Assembly: GCA_036741235.1 (NCBI GenBank) | Contig: DAINSQ010000228.1 | Location: 1 to 6,171 of the forward strand | DNA from: JABWBR01 sp036741235 | GTDB lineage: Bacteria > Bacteroidota > Bacteroidia > Chitinophagales > Saprospiraceae | DNA: 6,171 nucleotides | Reading direction: 5' to 3' | Shown: in pieces, positions 1-5,650 of the stretch | How the letters are laid out: the number at the start of each line of letters is the position of its first letter | How positions within the stretch are numbered: position 1 is the stretch's first letter | Translations under genes and position numbers: made by a program | Notes under the pieces: generated by a model | Database searches by the model: none | What the model was told of the DNA's origin: nothing | What the model saw: the letters and a program-made list of their open reading frames with translations, nothing else

Positions 1-12
1 ATCGGTTTACGC

Positions 13-40
13 AACAGTCCAACAGTCCAATAGTCCAACA
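13..40. repeat. Short tandem repeat, 8-bp unit AACAGTCC
   Basis: Three consecutive copies of an 8-base unit are visible: AACAGTCC at 13-20, AACAGTCC at 21-28 and AATAGTCC at 29-36, followed by a partial AACA at 37-40. The single C/T variation is at unit position 3. The same octamer reappears near 232-247 and 286-293, so this is a local family rather than an isolated slip repeat. An 8-base unit is not a multiple of three, which argues against coding use. Confidence 0.85.
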
Positions 41-59
41 AAAAAGGCTAAATTTTAGT

Positions 60-126
60 GCCTTTGTGTGGTTTTTGAGCCTTTGTTTAAGAAATAGCTT
101 ATGCACCGGTGTTATACCACAAAGGC
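60..126. repeat. Inverted pair of a CCACAAAGGC-type intergenic repeat
   Basis: GCCTTTGTGTGG at 60-71 and CCACAAAGGC at 117-126 are reverse complements apart from a two-base insertion (GT) in the left arm. A further partial left-type copy, GCCTTTGT, lies at 79-86. To the right, 131-152 continues in the same style (GGGCACGAAG, then ACCACTAAGG). This resembles the degenerate 'ACCACAAAGGCACGAAG' sequence I recall as a common dispersed intergenic element in environmental Bacteroidota and other phyla. The arms could form a hairpin, but about 45 bases separate them. Function unknown. Confidence 0.6.
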
Positions 127-199
127 CCAAAGGGCACGAAGTACCACTAAGGGTTGGAGCCCAAAGCTTCCAAACCACTACCGGGCTGAAAGAGTCTCG

Positions 200-217
200 T
201 TTCGACCCCGCTCAACG
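200..217. repeat. TTTCGACCCCGCTCAACG dispersed-repeat fragment
   Basis: The sequence closely resembles the 'TCGACTCCGCTCAACG' type of intergenic repeat (reverse complement CGTTGAGCGGAGTCGA) that I recall as widespread and high-copy in Bacteroidota and cyanobacterial genomes. Only one copy is in the window, so its repeat status rests on recollection, not on copies seen here. Confidence 0.4.
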
Positions 218-231
218 TCCGGCAAAGATCG

Positions 232-293
232 CACAGTCCAATAGTCCCCCAAGTCGCCCCCTCTTGCACAATGGTTGCACGGTCGCATAGTCC
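232..293. repeat. Further AGTCC octamer copies
   Basis: CACAGTCC (232-239) is directly followed by AATAGTCC (240-247), and a third copy, CATAGTCC, lies at 286-293 followed by AAAC. They match the 8-base unit seen at 13-36, so the octamers flank the other repeat elements of this intergenic region on both sides. Confidence 0.7.
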
Positions 294-304
294 AAACTTT
301 TTCC

Positions 305-312
305 TATTTTTG
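305..312 (+). promoter_or_regulatory. Candidate -7 promoter element for aspS-lgt
   Basis: TATTTTTG matches the Bacteroidota -7 consensus TAnnTTTG exactly. It lies 32 bases before the aspS ATG, giving a plausible leader of about 25 bases. No TTG or TTTG -33 element sits at the expected 17-23 base spacing; the nearest TTG (275-277) is 27 bases away. The motif lies in a T-rich run, so chance occurrence is possible. Confidence 0.4.
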
Positions 313-344
313 TAGCCTGATAAAAAAACAACCAAACCAAGAAC

Positions 345-2105
345 ATGTACCGCACACACAACTGTGGAGCATTGCGCATTAGCGATGTAGGAAAAACCGT
401 TACGCTGGGAGGCTGGGTCCAGGCCGGCCGCGATTTTGGATCGCTGACTTTTGTAGACCTGCGCGACCGATATGGCATTACGCAACTCGTTTTTAACGCC
501 CTTGACGACGCCGAGCTTTGCGAACGTGCTCGCAAGCTGGGCCGCGAATTTGTCATCAGCGCCCAGGGCATGGTGCGCGAACGCAGCAACAAAAACCCCA
601 ATCGCGCTACCGGCGATATCGAAATCGTGGTGAGCAGCTTTGAAATCCTCAACCCATCGAAGGTGCCGCCTTTTACGATTGACGACGATACCGACGGCGG
701 CGACGACCTGCGCATGAAATATCGCTACCTCGACCTGCGCCGCAGTCCGGTGCAACGCAATATTATTTTCCGCAGCAATCTCGCGCTGGAGGTGCGCAAA
801 TATCTCACCGGACAGGGGTTCGTAGAGATCGAAACGCCTTTCCTCATCAAAAGTACCCCGGAAGGCGCCCGGGACTTTGTGGTGCCCAGCCGCCTCAACC
901 CCAACCAGTTTTATGCGCTGCCGCAGTCGCCCCAAACTTTTAAGCAAATCCTGATGGTGGCCGGCCTCGACAAATATTTCCAGATTGTGAAATGTTTCCG
1001 CGACGAAGACCTGCGCGCCGACCGCCAACCCGAATTTACCCAGATCGACTGCGAGATGGCTTTTGTTACCCAGGAGGAAATTCTGCATACTTTTGAAGGC
1101 CTCACCAGGCATATTTTCCATAATACGCTGGGCATTGAATTGCCCGAATTCCCGCGTATGTCGTACGACGAAGCCATGCGCCGCTTCGGTTCCGACAAAC
1201 CCGACCTGCGTTTCGGCATGGAGTTCGTGGAACTCAACGAACTGGCCCAAGGCCACAACTTTGCGGTATTTGACGGCGCCGAACTGGTAGTCGGCATTTG
1301 CGCCTCCGGCGCCGCCTCATTTTCGCGCAAGCAAATTGACGAACTGACCGAATACGTGAAGCGCCCGCAAATAGGCGCCAAAGGGCTGGTTTATGTGCGC
1401 TACGAAGCCGATGGCAGCGTGAAGTCGTCGGTCGACAAGTTTTACTCCCCCGATCAACTCAAAGGCTGGCTGCAAAAAGCCGGCGCACAACCCGGCGACC
1501 TGCTGCTGATCCTCGCCGGCGAAGAGGAGAAAACCCGCAAGCAACTCAACGAACTGCGCCTGGAGATGGGCCGCCAGTTGGGATTGATGAAACCAGGCGA
1601 TTTCAAACCGCTTTGGGTAGTGGATTTTCCTCTGCTAGAGTGGGATGAGGATACGCAACGCTTTTATGCCATGCACCACCCCTTTACGTCGCCTAAAAAA
1701 GACGACGTAGCCCGCATGCTCAACGGCGACCACCAAACGATGAAAGACCTGCGCGCCGACGCCTACGACCTGGTTATCAACGGCGTGGAGATCGGCGGCG
1801 GCTCTATTCGTATCCACAACCGGGAGCTGCAGGAGCGAAATTTCAAATTGCTGGGCTTTACCCCCGAAGAAGCGGAAGCGCAATTCGGCTTCCTGCTCGG
1901 CGCTTTTGAATACGGAGCGCCCCCCCACGGCGGTATAGCTTTCGGCTTCGACCGGCTTTGCGCGGTAATGAACGGACAATCGTCGATTCGCGATTTTATT
2001 GCGTTCCCCAAAAATAATATGGGCCGCGATATGATGATCGATGCCCCTTCACCGATTGCCCCCGCACAGCTCGAAGAGTTGTACCTGGCAATCAAGAAAG
2101 CATAA
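345..2105 (+). CDS. aspS: Aspartyl-tRNA synthetase
   Basis: This cytoplasmic class II aminoacyl-tRNA synthetase charges tRNA-Asp with aspartate using ATP. The 586 residues match the full length of bacterial AspRS (E. coli about 590). The N-terminal OB-fold anticodon-binding domain covers about residues 1-105 and includes GGWVQAGRDFGSLTFVDLRD. Class II motif 1 lies in about 140-165. Motif 2 is FRDEDLRADRQPEFTQ at 218-233. The bacterial GAD insertion domain spans about 285-415. Motif 3 is GGIAFGFDRL at 529-538, and AMHHPFTSPK (442-451) is the usual bacterial signature. The ATG at 345 gives the standard N-terminus (MYRTHNCGAL) and no upstream extension is needed. Residue 31 is Phe where E. coli has Leu30; non-discriminating bacterial enzymes usually carry His there, so this copy is probably tRNA-Asp-specific (inference). 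The stop codon is only 3 bases before the lgt-like start, which suggests co-transcription. Confidence 0.98.
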   Translation: MYRTHNCGALRISDVGKTVTLGGWVQAGRDFGSLTFVDLRDRYGITQLVFNALDDAELCERARKLGREFVISAQGMVRERSNKNPNRATGDIEIVVSSFEILNPSKVPPFTIDDDTDGGDDLRMKYRYLDLRRSPVQRNIIFRSNLALEVRKYLTGQGFVEIETPFLIKSTPEGARDFVVPSRLNPNQFYALPQSPQTFKQILMVAGLDKYFQIVKCFRDEDLRADRQPEFTQIDCEMAFVTQEEILHTFEGLTRHIFHNTLGIELPEFPRMSYDEAMRRFGSDKPDLRFGMEFVELNELAQGHNFAVFDGAELVVGICASGAASFSRKQIDELTEYVKRPQIGAKGLVYVRYEADGSVKSSVDKFYSPDQLKGWLQKAGAQPGDLLLILAGEEEKTRKQLNELRLEMGRQLGLMKPGDFKPLWVVDFPLLEWDEDTQRFYAMHHPFTSPKKDDVARMLNGDHQTMKDLRADAYDLVINGVEIGGGSIRIHNRELQERNFKLLGFTPEEAEAQFGFLLGAFEYGAPPHGGIAFGFDRLCAVMNGQSSIRDFIAFPKNNMGRDMMIDAPSPIAPAQLEELYLAIKKA

Positions 2106-2108
2106 GCC

Positions 2109-3260
2109 ATGTATCCTGACTTTTCCTACATTTTCCACGATTTATTCGGTACCGCGCCGGATAATTGGACTTCTATTTTCAAAACCTTTGGCTTGCTGCT
2201 GGTACTCGCCATTTTGGCCGCCTCGCGCACGCTGTTTGTTGAGCTCAAGCGGAAGGCTGCCGAGGGGATTTTTCAGCCGGTACAGGTAAAACGCGTTGCC
2301 AACCAGGCGCCCGGTTGGGGCGACTACCTGTCGAATGCCCTCATGGGCTTTATTATTGGGTTTAAAGGGGTTTATGCCATACAACATTTCAGCGAATTGC
2401 AGGCCGATGCCGGCGCCGTGTTGCTATCAACCAAAGGCGAATGGTGGGCAGGCATCGCAGGGGCCTTGGCGCTGGCAGGTTATCGATATTGGGAGGCCCG
2501 CCGCAACGCAAGCCAACCGGCAGAAGTCAAAACCGTCGAGGTATATCCGCACGACCGCATCGGCGATATCACGCTTATTGCTGCTCTATCAGGCGTAGTG
2601 GGCGCCAAAATTTTCTCTATCCTCGAAGATCCCCCCGCAACCTCAGCAGAATTGTGGAAAAGCCTTTTTTCAGGTAGCGGACTGACGATATACGGCGGCC
2701 TCATCGGCGGCTTTTTCGGCGTTTGGTGGTATTTGCGCAAACATAAAATTCCTTTCATTCACGTTCTCGACGCCGTAGCGCCGGCGCTGATCATCGGTTA
2801 TGGGGTTGGGCGCCTTGGCTGTCATTTTGCCGGCGACGGCGACTGGGGCATCGTGGCCGCCGCTCAGCCTTCCTGGTGGTTTTTGCCCGACTGGCTGTGG
2901 GCCTATAGTTACCCCCACAATATCATCAACGAGGGCCCCGTTATGGCCGATTGTGCGTTCAAGTATTGCCATTATTTGTCGCCCCCGGTATATCCAACGC
3001 CTCTGTACGAGTCCTTTTTTGCTTTTACTATCGCCGGCATACTCTGGTCCTTGCGCAAACGTCTGCCAGTACCGGGTATGTTGTTTTTTGTATACCTGAT
3101 ATTAAATGGCTTCGAGCGCTTCTGGATTGAAAAAATCAGGGTGAATACCCCCTATAATATCGGCGGGATTGAGGCCACACAAGCGGAGATTATTGCAGTG
3201 CTGTTGTTTGCCATCGGCATCACCGGCCTGGCGATGCTGTGGCGGAGAATTGATGCTTGA
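2109..3260 (+). CDS. lgt: Prolipoprotein diacylglyceryl transferase (Lgt-like, divergent long form)
   Basis: Lgt is an inner-membrane enzyme that moves diacylglycerol from phosphatidylglycerol to the lipobox cysteine of prolipoproteins, the first step of lipoprotein maturation. The 383 residues contain many hydrophobic segments, at roughly 25-40, 75-92, 113-125, 150-172, 192-208, 219-234, 303-315, 324-334 and 359-378. Family landmarks in order are LTIYGGLIGG (192-201), VGRLGCHFAGDGDWG (233-247), YPTPLYES (295-302) and NGFERFWIEKIR (333-344). E. coli Arg143, Arg239, Glu243 and Arg246 correspond to Arg235, Arg337, Glu341 and Arg344. However, E. coli His103 aligns with Tyr195, Asn146 with Cys238 and Tyr235 with Asn333. 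The protein is about 90 residues longer than E. coli Lgt (291), mainly in the N-terminal 150 residues. This is probably a Bacteroidota-type Lgt; a different substrate or lost activity cannot be excluded. It starts 3 bases after the aspS stop. Confidence 0.85.
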   Translation: MYPDFSYIFHDLFGTAPDNWTSIFKTFGLLLVLAILAASRTLFVELKRKAAEGIFQPVQVKRVANQAPGWGDYLSNALMGFIIGFKGVYAIQHFSELQADAGAVLLSTKGEWWAGIAGALALAGYRYWEARRNASQPAEVKTVEVYPHDRIGDITLIAALSGVVGAKIFSILEDPPATSAELWKSLFSGSGLTIYGGLIGGFFGVWWYLRKHKIPFIHVLDAVAPALIIGYGVGRLGCHFAGDGDWGIVAAAQPSWWFLPDWLWAYSYPHNIINEGPVMADCAFKYCHYLSPPVYPTPLYESFFAFTIAGILWSLRKRLPVPGMLFFVYLILNGFERFWIEKIRVNTPYNIGGIEATQAEIIAVLLFAIGITGLAMLWRRIDA

Positions 3261-3335
3261 TGTTTAATGCCGTTTACAATTACAAATTATTGATTTTTAA
3301 TCAATTAAATATCAAATACTCCAGCATCCGCCCTC
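3261..3335. other. AT-rich gap between convergent genes
   Basis: These 75 bases separate the 3' ends of the Lgt-like gene and the DUF2480 gene. They are clearly richer in A and T than the flanking genes and contain one small hairpin (listed separately). No reading frame of note is present. Confidence 0.6.
3289..3305. terminator. Weak hairpin, possible bidirectional terminator
   Basis: ATTGATT (3289-3295) and AATCAAT (3299-3305) form a perfect 7-bp stem around a TTT loop. Only one pair is G-C, so the stem would be weak, and no long T tract follows on either strand. Its place between two convergent genes is the main reason to consider a terminator role. Confidence 0.25.
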
Positions 3336-3845
3336 TCACTTCTTAAAAATCGGCACCGTAGAGCACGGCTCTCCGTACATAATACTCTTGGCGTGAGGCC
3401 GCAAGCGACGGGTGATTTCGAGGTAGGCTGAAGGCGGCACGGGTTTTTCACCGCAGCCTTTGATGACGATGCGCTGCTCGTCGTATTGCGATGGATCGAA
3501 GGCCGCCAGCGCCTTGTTCATGGCAGCCTGGTAATAAGCTTCTGCGCTACCCTGGAAGACGTCGGCGGCATAAGGCGTGGCATAGGAGGCGACCAACATG
3601 TAGGCCCACATAGGAATGATGGCGTCGGCGGTGCAATAAACGAGTAGCGCTTTGCCCTCGTATTGCGACCAATCGTGAGCAGCCAGGGCCTCGCGAAAAT
3701 CCTTTTCCTTGAGGATTAGGCCCATGAAAAGATAATCTTTAAGGTCGAAATGCGCTATTGCTTCTTTCGGAAAAAAATCTTCGAGGTTGATGGTGATCAG
3801 CGCGCTATTGGCTACGCGGTTTACCAGCGGTTTGTCGTCGCTCAT
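3336..3845 (-). CDS. DUF2480 family protein of unknown function
   Basis: I recognise this 169-residue protein as DUF2480, a small family I know mainly from Bacteroidota. Its biochemical role is not established to my knowledge. Conserved-looking blocks are YCTADAIIPMWAYML (70-84) and the C-terminal run starting KGCGEKPVPPSAYLEITRRL (129-148) and ending SIMYGEPCSTVPIFKK (154-169). Three cysteines, Cys71, Cys131 and Cys161, fall inside these blocks and could bind a metal or do redox chemistry (inference). There is no signal peptide or membrane segment, so it is probably cytoplasmic. The ATG at 3845 gives the typical N-terminus MSDDKPLVNRVANSALITIN. It begins 17 bases after the scpB stop on the same strand and is probably co-transcribed with scpB. 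I recall relatives near Fe-S assembly genes in flavobacteria, but no such gene is present here. Confidence 0.85.
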   Translation of the reverse strand: MSDDKPLVNRVANSALITINLEDFFPKEAIAHFDLKDYLFMGLILKEKDFREALAAHDWSQYEGKALLVYCTADAIIPMWAYMLVASYATPYAADVFQGSAEAYYQAAMNKALAAFDPSQYDEQRIVIKGCGEKPVPPSAYLEITRRLRPHAKSIMYGEPCSTVPIFKK

Positions 3846-3862
3846 TCGTCATTGCTTTTTGC

Positions 3863-4474
3863 TCAATCTTCCACGCCTGAATCGCTTTCCGGCGCGAGGT
3901 CAATTTCTTCTTCAATGGGCGCCTGCTCGCCGATTTCGTTATCGGGCAGCTTGAATTCTTTGGGTTTGGGCAGTTCTTCCATACTGCGCAGGCCGAAATA
4001 TTCCATGAATTTGACGCTGGTGCCGTACAGCAGCGGCCTGCCCGGCCCTTCGCTTCGCCCTACTATGGAAACAAGTTCTTTCTCTAATAGTTTCTGCAAG
4101 GCGTGATCGCTGTTGACGCCCCTGATGCGTTCGACCTCCGTTTTGGACACGGGCTGCTTGTAGGCGATGATCGACAGGGTCTCCAATGCAGAGCGCGACA
4201 GGCGTTTTTTTGTGGTTTGTTTTAAATAAACACCAACTGTTCCATGATATGCGCCTTTGGTGAGAAACTGGTAGCCGCCGGCAATTTCGGCGATTTCGAG
4301 GGCAAAATCTTCGTTGGCGTAGCGCTGTTTGAGGCTTTCAATGGCGTTGAGTAACTCTTCTTCGTGGAAGGAGGCGCCGAAGGCTTCTTCCAGGCATAAT
4401 TTGATATCCTGAAGCGGAATGGGTGATTCCGTAGTGAAGATCAGACTTTCGATGTGTTGTGCCAGGTGTTCCAA
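3863..4474 (-). CDS. scpB: Segregation and condensation protein B
   Basis: ScpB is the winged-helix (kite) subunit that joins SMC and ScpA in the bacterial condensin complex, which compacts and separates chromosomes. The 203 residues hold a first winged-helix domain (about 1-85, beginning EHLAQHIESLIF) and a second one (about 90-155) with the family hallmark RLSRSALETLSIIAYKQPVS (91-110), RIRGVNSDHALQKLLEK (117-133) and GRSEGPGRPLLYGTS (139-153). The tail from about 165 is acidic and Pro/Glu-rich, probably disordered. The start is TTG at 4474: an in-frame TAA at 4498-4496 blocks extension, no ATG or GTG lies between them, and the TTG yields a typical ScpB N-terminus. No Shine-Dalgarno sequence is evident. 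The gene starts 29 bases after the hisB stop. Its partner scpA is not in the window. Confidence 0.95.
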   Translation of the reverse strand: MEHLAQHIESLIFTTESPIPLQDIKLCLEEAFGASFHEEELLNAIESLKQRYANEDFALEIAEIAGGYQFLTKGAYHGTVGVYLKQTTKKRLSRSALETLSIIAYKQPVSKTEVERIRGVNSDHALQKLLEKELVSIVGRSEGPGRPLLYGTSVKFMEYFGLRSMEELPKPKEFKLPDNEIGEQAPIEEEIDLAPESDSGVED

Positions 4475-4490
4475 AGGCGATTTTTTGCGG

Positions 4491-4498
4491 CAAAGTTA
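4491..4498 (-). promoter_or_regulatory. Candidate -7 promoter element for scpB
   Basis: On the minus strand TAACTTTG matches the Bacteroidota -7 consensus TAnnTTTG exactly. It lies between the hisB stop and the scpB TTG, 16 bases before the start codon, so a transcript from it would have a leader of only about 10 bases. No TTG or TTTG -33 element is visible at the usual spacing inside the hisB 3' end. If used, it would uncouple scpB and the DUF2480 gene from histidine genes. Confidence 0.4.
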
Positions 4499-4503
4499 AT
4501 AAT

Positions 4504-5634
4504 TCATAGCATTCCTTTTGTAGTAGGCAATTGCGTATTATCGGGATCGCGATGAATAGCGGTTTTTACTGATTTTGCAAATGCCTTGAAAATGGCTTCT
4601 ATTTTATGGTGCTCATTGTCGCCTTCAGCCTGGATATTGAGGTTACAGCGAGCGGCGTCGCTGAAAGATTTGAAGAAATGCATAAACATTTCGGTTGGCA
4701 TTTCGCCAATTTTTTCGCGCCTGAAATCGGCTTGCCATACCAGCCAGGGCCGCCCGCCGAAATCGAGGGCCACCTGTGCCAGGCAGTCGTCCATGGGCAA
4801 ACAAAAACCATAGCGGTTGATGCCGCGCTTATCGCCCAATGCCTTTGAAAAGGCTTCGCCCAAAGCCAGCGCGGTATCTTCAATGGTGTGGTGCTCGTCG
4901 ATATGCAGGTCGCCGGTCGCCTTTACGCGCAAATCGAGGCCGCCGTGGCGGGCCAATTGGTCGAGCATGTGGTCAAAAAAACCCAAGCCGGTGTGGTTGT
5001 CTGCTTGTCCGCTGCCATCGAGGTTGAGTTCAATTTGAATGTCGGTTTCATTGGTGCTGCGACGCACGGTGGCAATGCGCGGTGGCTGCCGGAGAAACCG
5101 GTAGATGTCGGCCCAGCTGGTGGTGGTCAGGGCAATCACTTCGTTGAGCGAATCGCCGGTCGCCAGTTCGTGGGCGCCCAGGGCGGGGTCGTTGTTGAGC
5201 CAGATGCCGCGGGCGCCGAGATTGCGGGCCAGCGCGACGTCGGTGAGGCGGTCGCCGACGACAAAAGAGCCGGCCAGGTCGTAGCTGCCGTCCAGGTAGT
5301 GGGTCAGCAGGCCGGTATTGGGCTTGCGGGTAGGCGCGTTTTCGTGGGCAAAGGTGCGGTCAATTATGACTTCTTTAAAGTGAATACCTTCATTGGCAAA
5401 CGCGCGCATGATGAAGTCGTGAACCGGTTGGAATTTGTGCTCGGGCAGGCTGTCGGTACCCAGTCCGTCCTGGTTGGTAACCATAACCAACTCATAGTCC
5501 ATTTCTCGCACTATGCGGCCGAGGTAATAAAAGACCTCGGGATAAAATTCAATTTTATCGAAGGCGTCTACCTGATAGTCATGGGGTTCGAGCACCAGTG
5601 TGCCGTCTCGGTCCAGAAAAAGAATTTTTTGCAT
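4504..5634 (-). CDS. hisB: Bifunctional histidinol-phosphatase / imidazoleglycerol-phosphate dehydratase
   Basis: This fused cytoplasmic enzyme does two steps of histidine synthesis: dehydration of imidazoleglycerol-phosphate to imidazole acetol-phosphate and, after transamination, dephosphorylation of histidinol-phosphate to histidinol. The N-terminal HAD phosphatase domain (about 1-175) shows motif I FLDRDGT with Asp8 and Asp10, motif II VTNQDG (Thr53), Lys104 in TRKP and motif IV GDRLTD (127-132). The dehydratase domain (about 186-376) shows GFFDHMLDQLARHGG (218-232), DEHHTIEDT (246-254), MDDCLAQVALDFGGRP (281-296) and EHHKIEAIFKAFA (341-353), which supply the metal-binding His and Glu residues. 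The 376-residue length fits complete fused HisB. The four zinc ligands of E. coli HisB-N (Cys, His, Cys, Cys) are replaced in IDRTFAHENAPTRKP (91-105). The ATG at 5634 places Met just before QKILFLDRDGT. The hisC stop is 16 bases upstream, indicating an operon. Confidence 0.96.
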   Translation of the reverse strand: MQKILFLDRDGTLVLEPHDYQVDAFDKIEFYPEVFYYLGRIVREMDYELVMVTNQDGLGTDSLPEHKFQPVHDFIMRAFANEGIHFKEVIIDRTFAHENAPTRKPNTGLLTHYLDGSYDLAGSFVVGDRLTDVALARNLGARGIWLNNDPALGAHELATGDSLNEVIALTTTSWADIYRFLRQPPRIATVRRSTNETDIQIELNLDGSGQADNHTGLGFFDHMLDQLARHGGLDLRVKATGDLHIDEHHTIEDTALALGEAFSKALGDKRGINRYGFCLPMDDCLAQVALDFGGRPWLVWQADFRREKIGEMPTEMFMHFFKSFSDAARCNLNIQAEGDNEHHKIEAIFKAFAKSVKTAIHRDPDNTQLPTTKGML

Positions 5635-5650
5635 ATCGCAATGAGTTCAT

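Larger units (their letters stand above)
1..344. other. Intergenic region upstream of aspS, repeat mosaic without a gene
   Basis: I find no coding region here that I can support. The open frames crossing it have no recognisable protein features and run through repeats. The stretch is a patchwork of short dispersed repeats: AGTCC octamers at both ends, forward and inverted copies of a CCACAAAGG-type element, and a TTTCGACCCCGCTCAACG element. It ends in an AT-rich leader with a TAnnTTTG promoter element before aspS. The gene to the left, if any, lies outside the window. Confidence 0.7.

Noticed and set aside
158..187. AGCCC (158-162) / GGGCT (183-187) inverted repeat as a regulatory hairpin
   Set aside because: The stem is only 5 bp with a 20-base loop, and it is far from the start codon. 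This is expected by chance in such a region.
150..222. Possible tRNA-like element because of a TTTCGACCCC stretch resembling a T-loop
   Set aside because: The bases flanking the TTCGA do not form a T-stem, and no acceptor stem or anticodon arm can be drawn. The motif fits a dispersed intergenic repeat better.
66..290. Small plus-strand open frame of 74 codons upstream of aspS
   Set aside because: It is composed of dispersed repeats, has no protein features and ends before the aspS leader. There is no evidence of coding.
147..1256. Long minus-strand open frame (369 codons) opposite the aspS 5' half
   Set aside because: It lies antisense to a clear aspS gene, shows no recognisable domain, and runs on through the intergenic repeats. 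It is best explained as a mirror of aspS codon bias.
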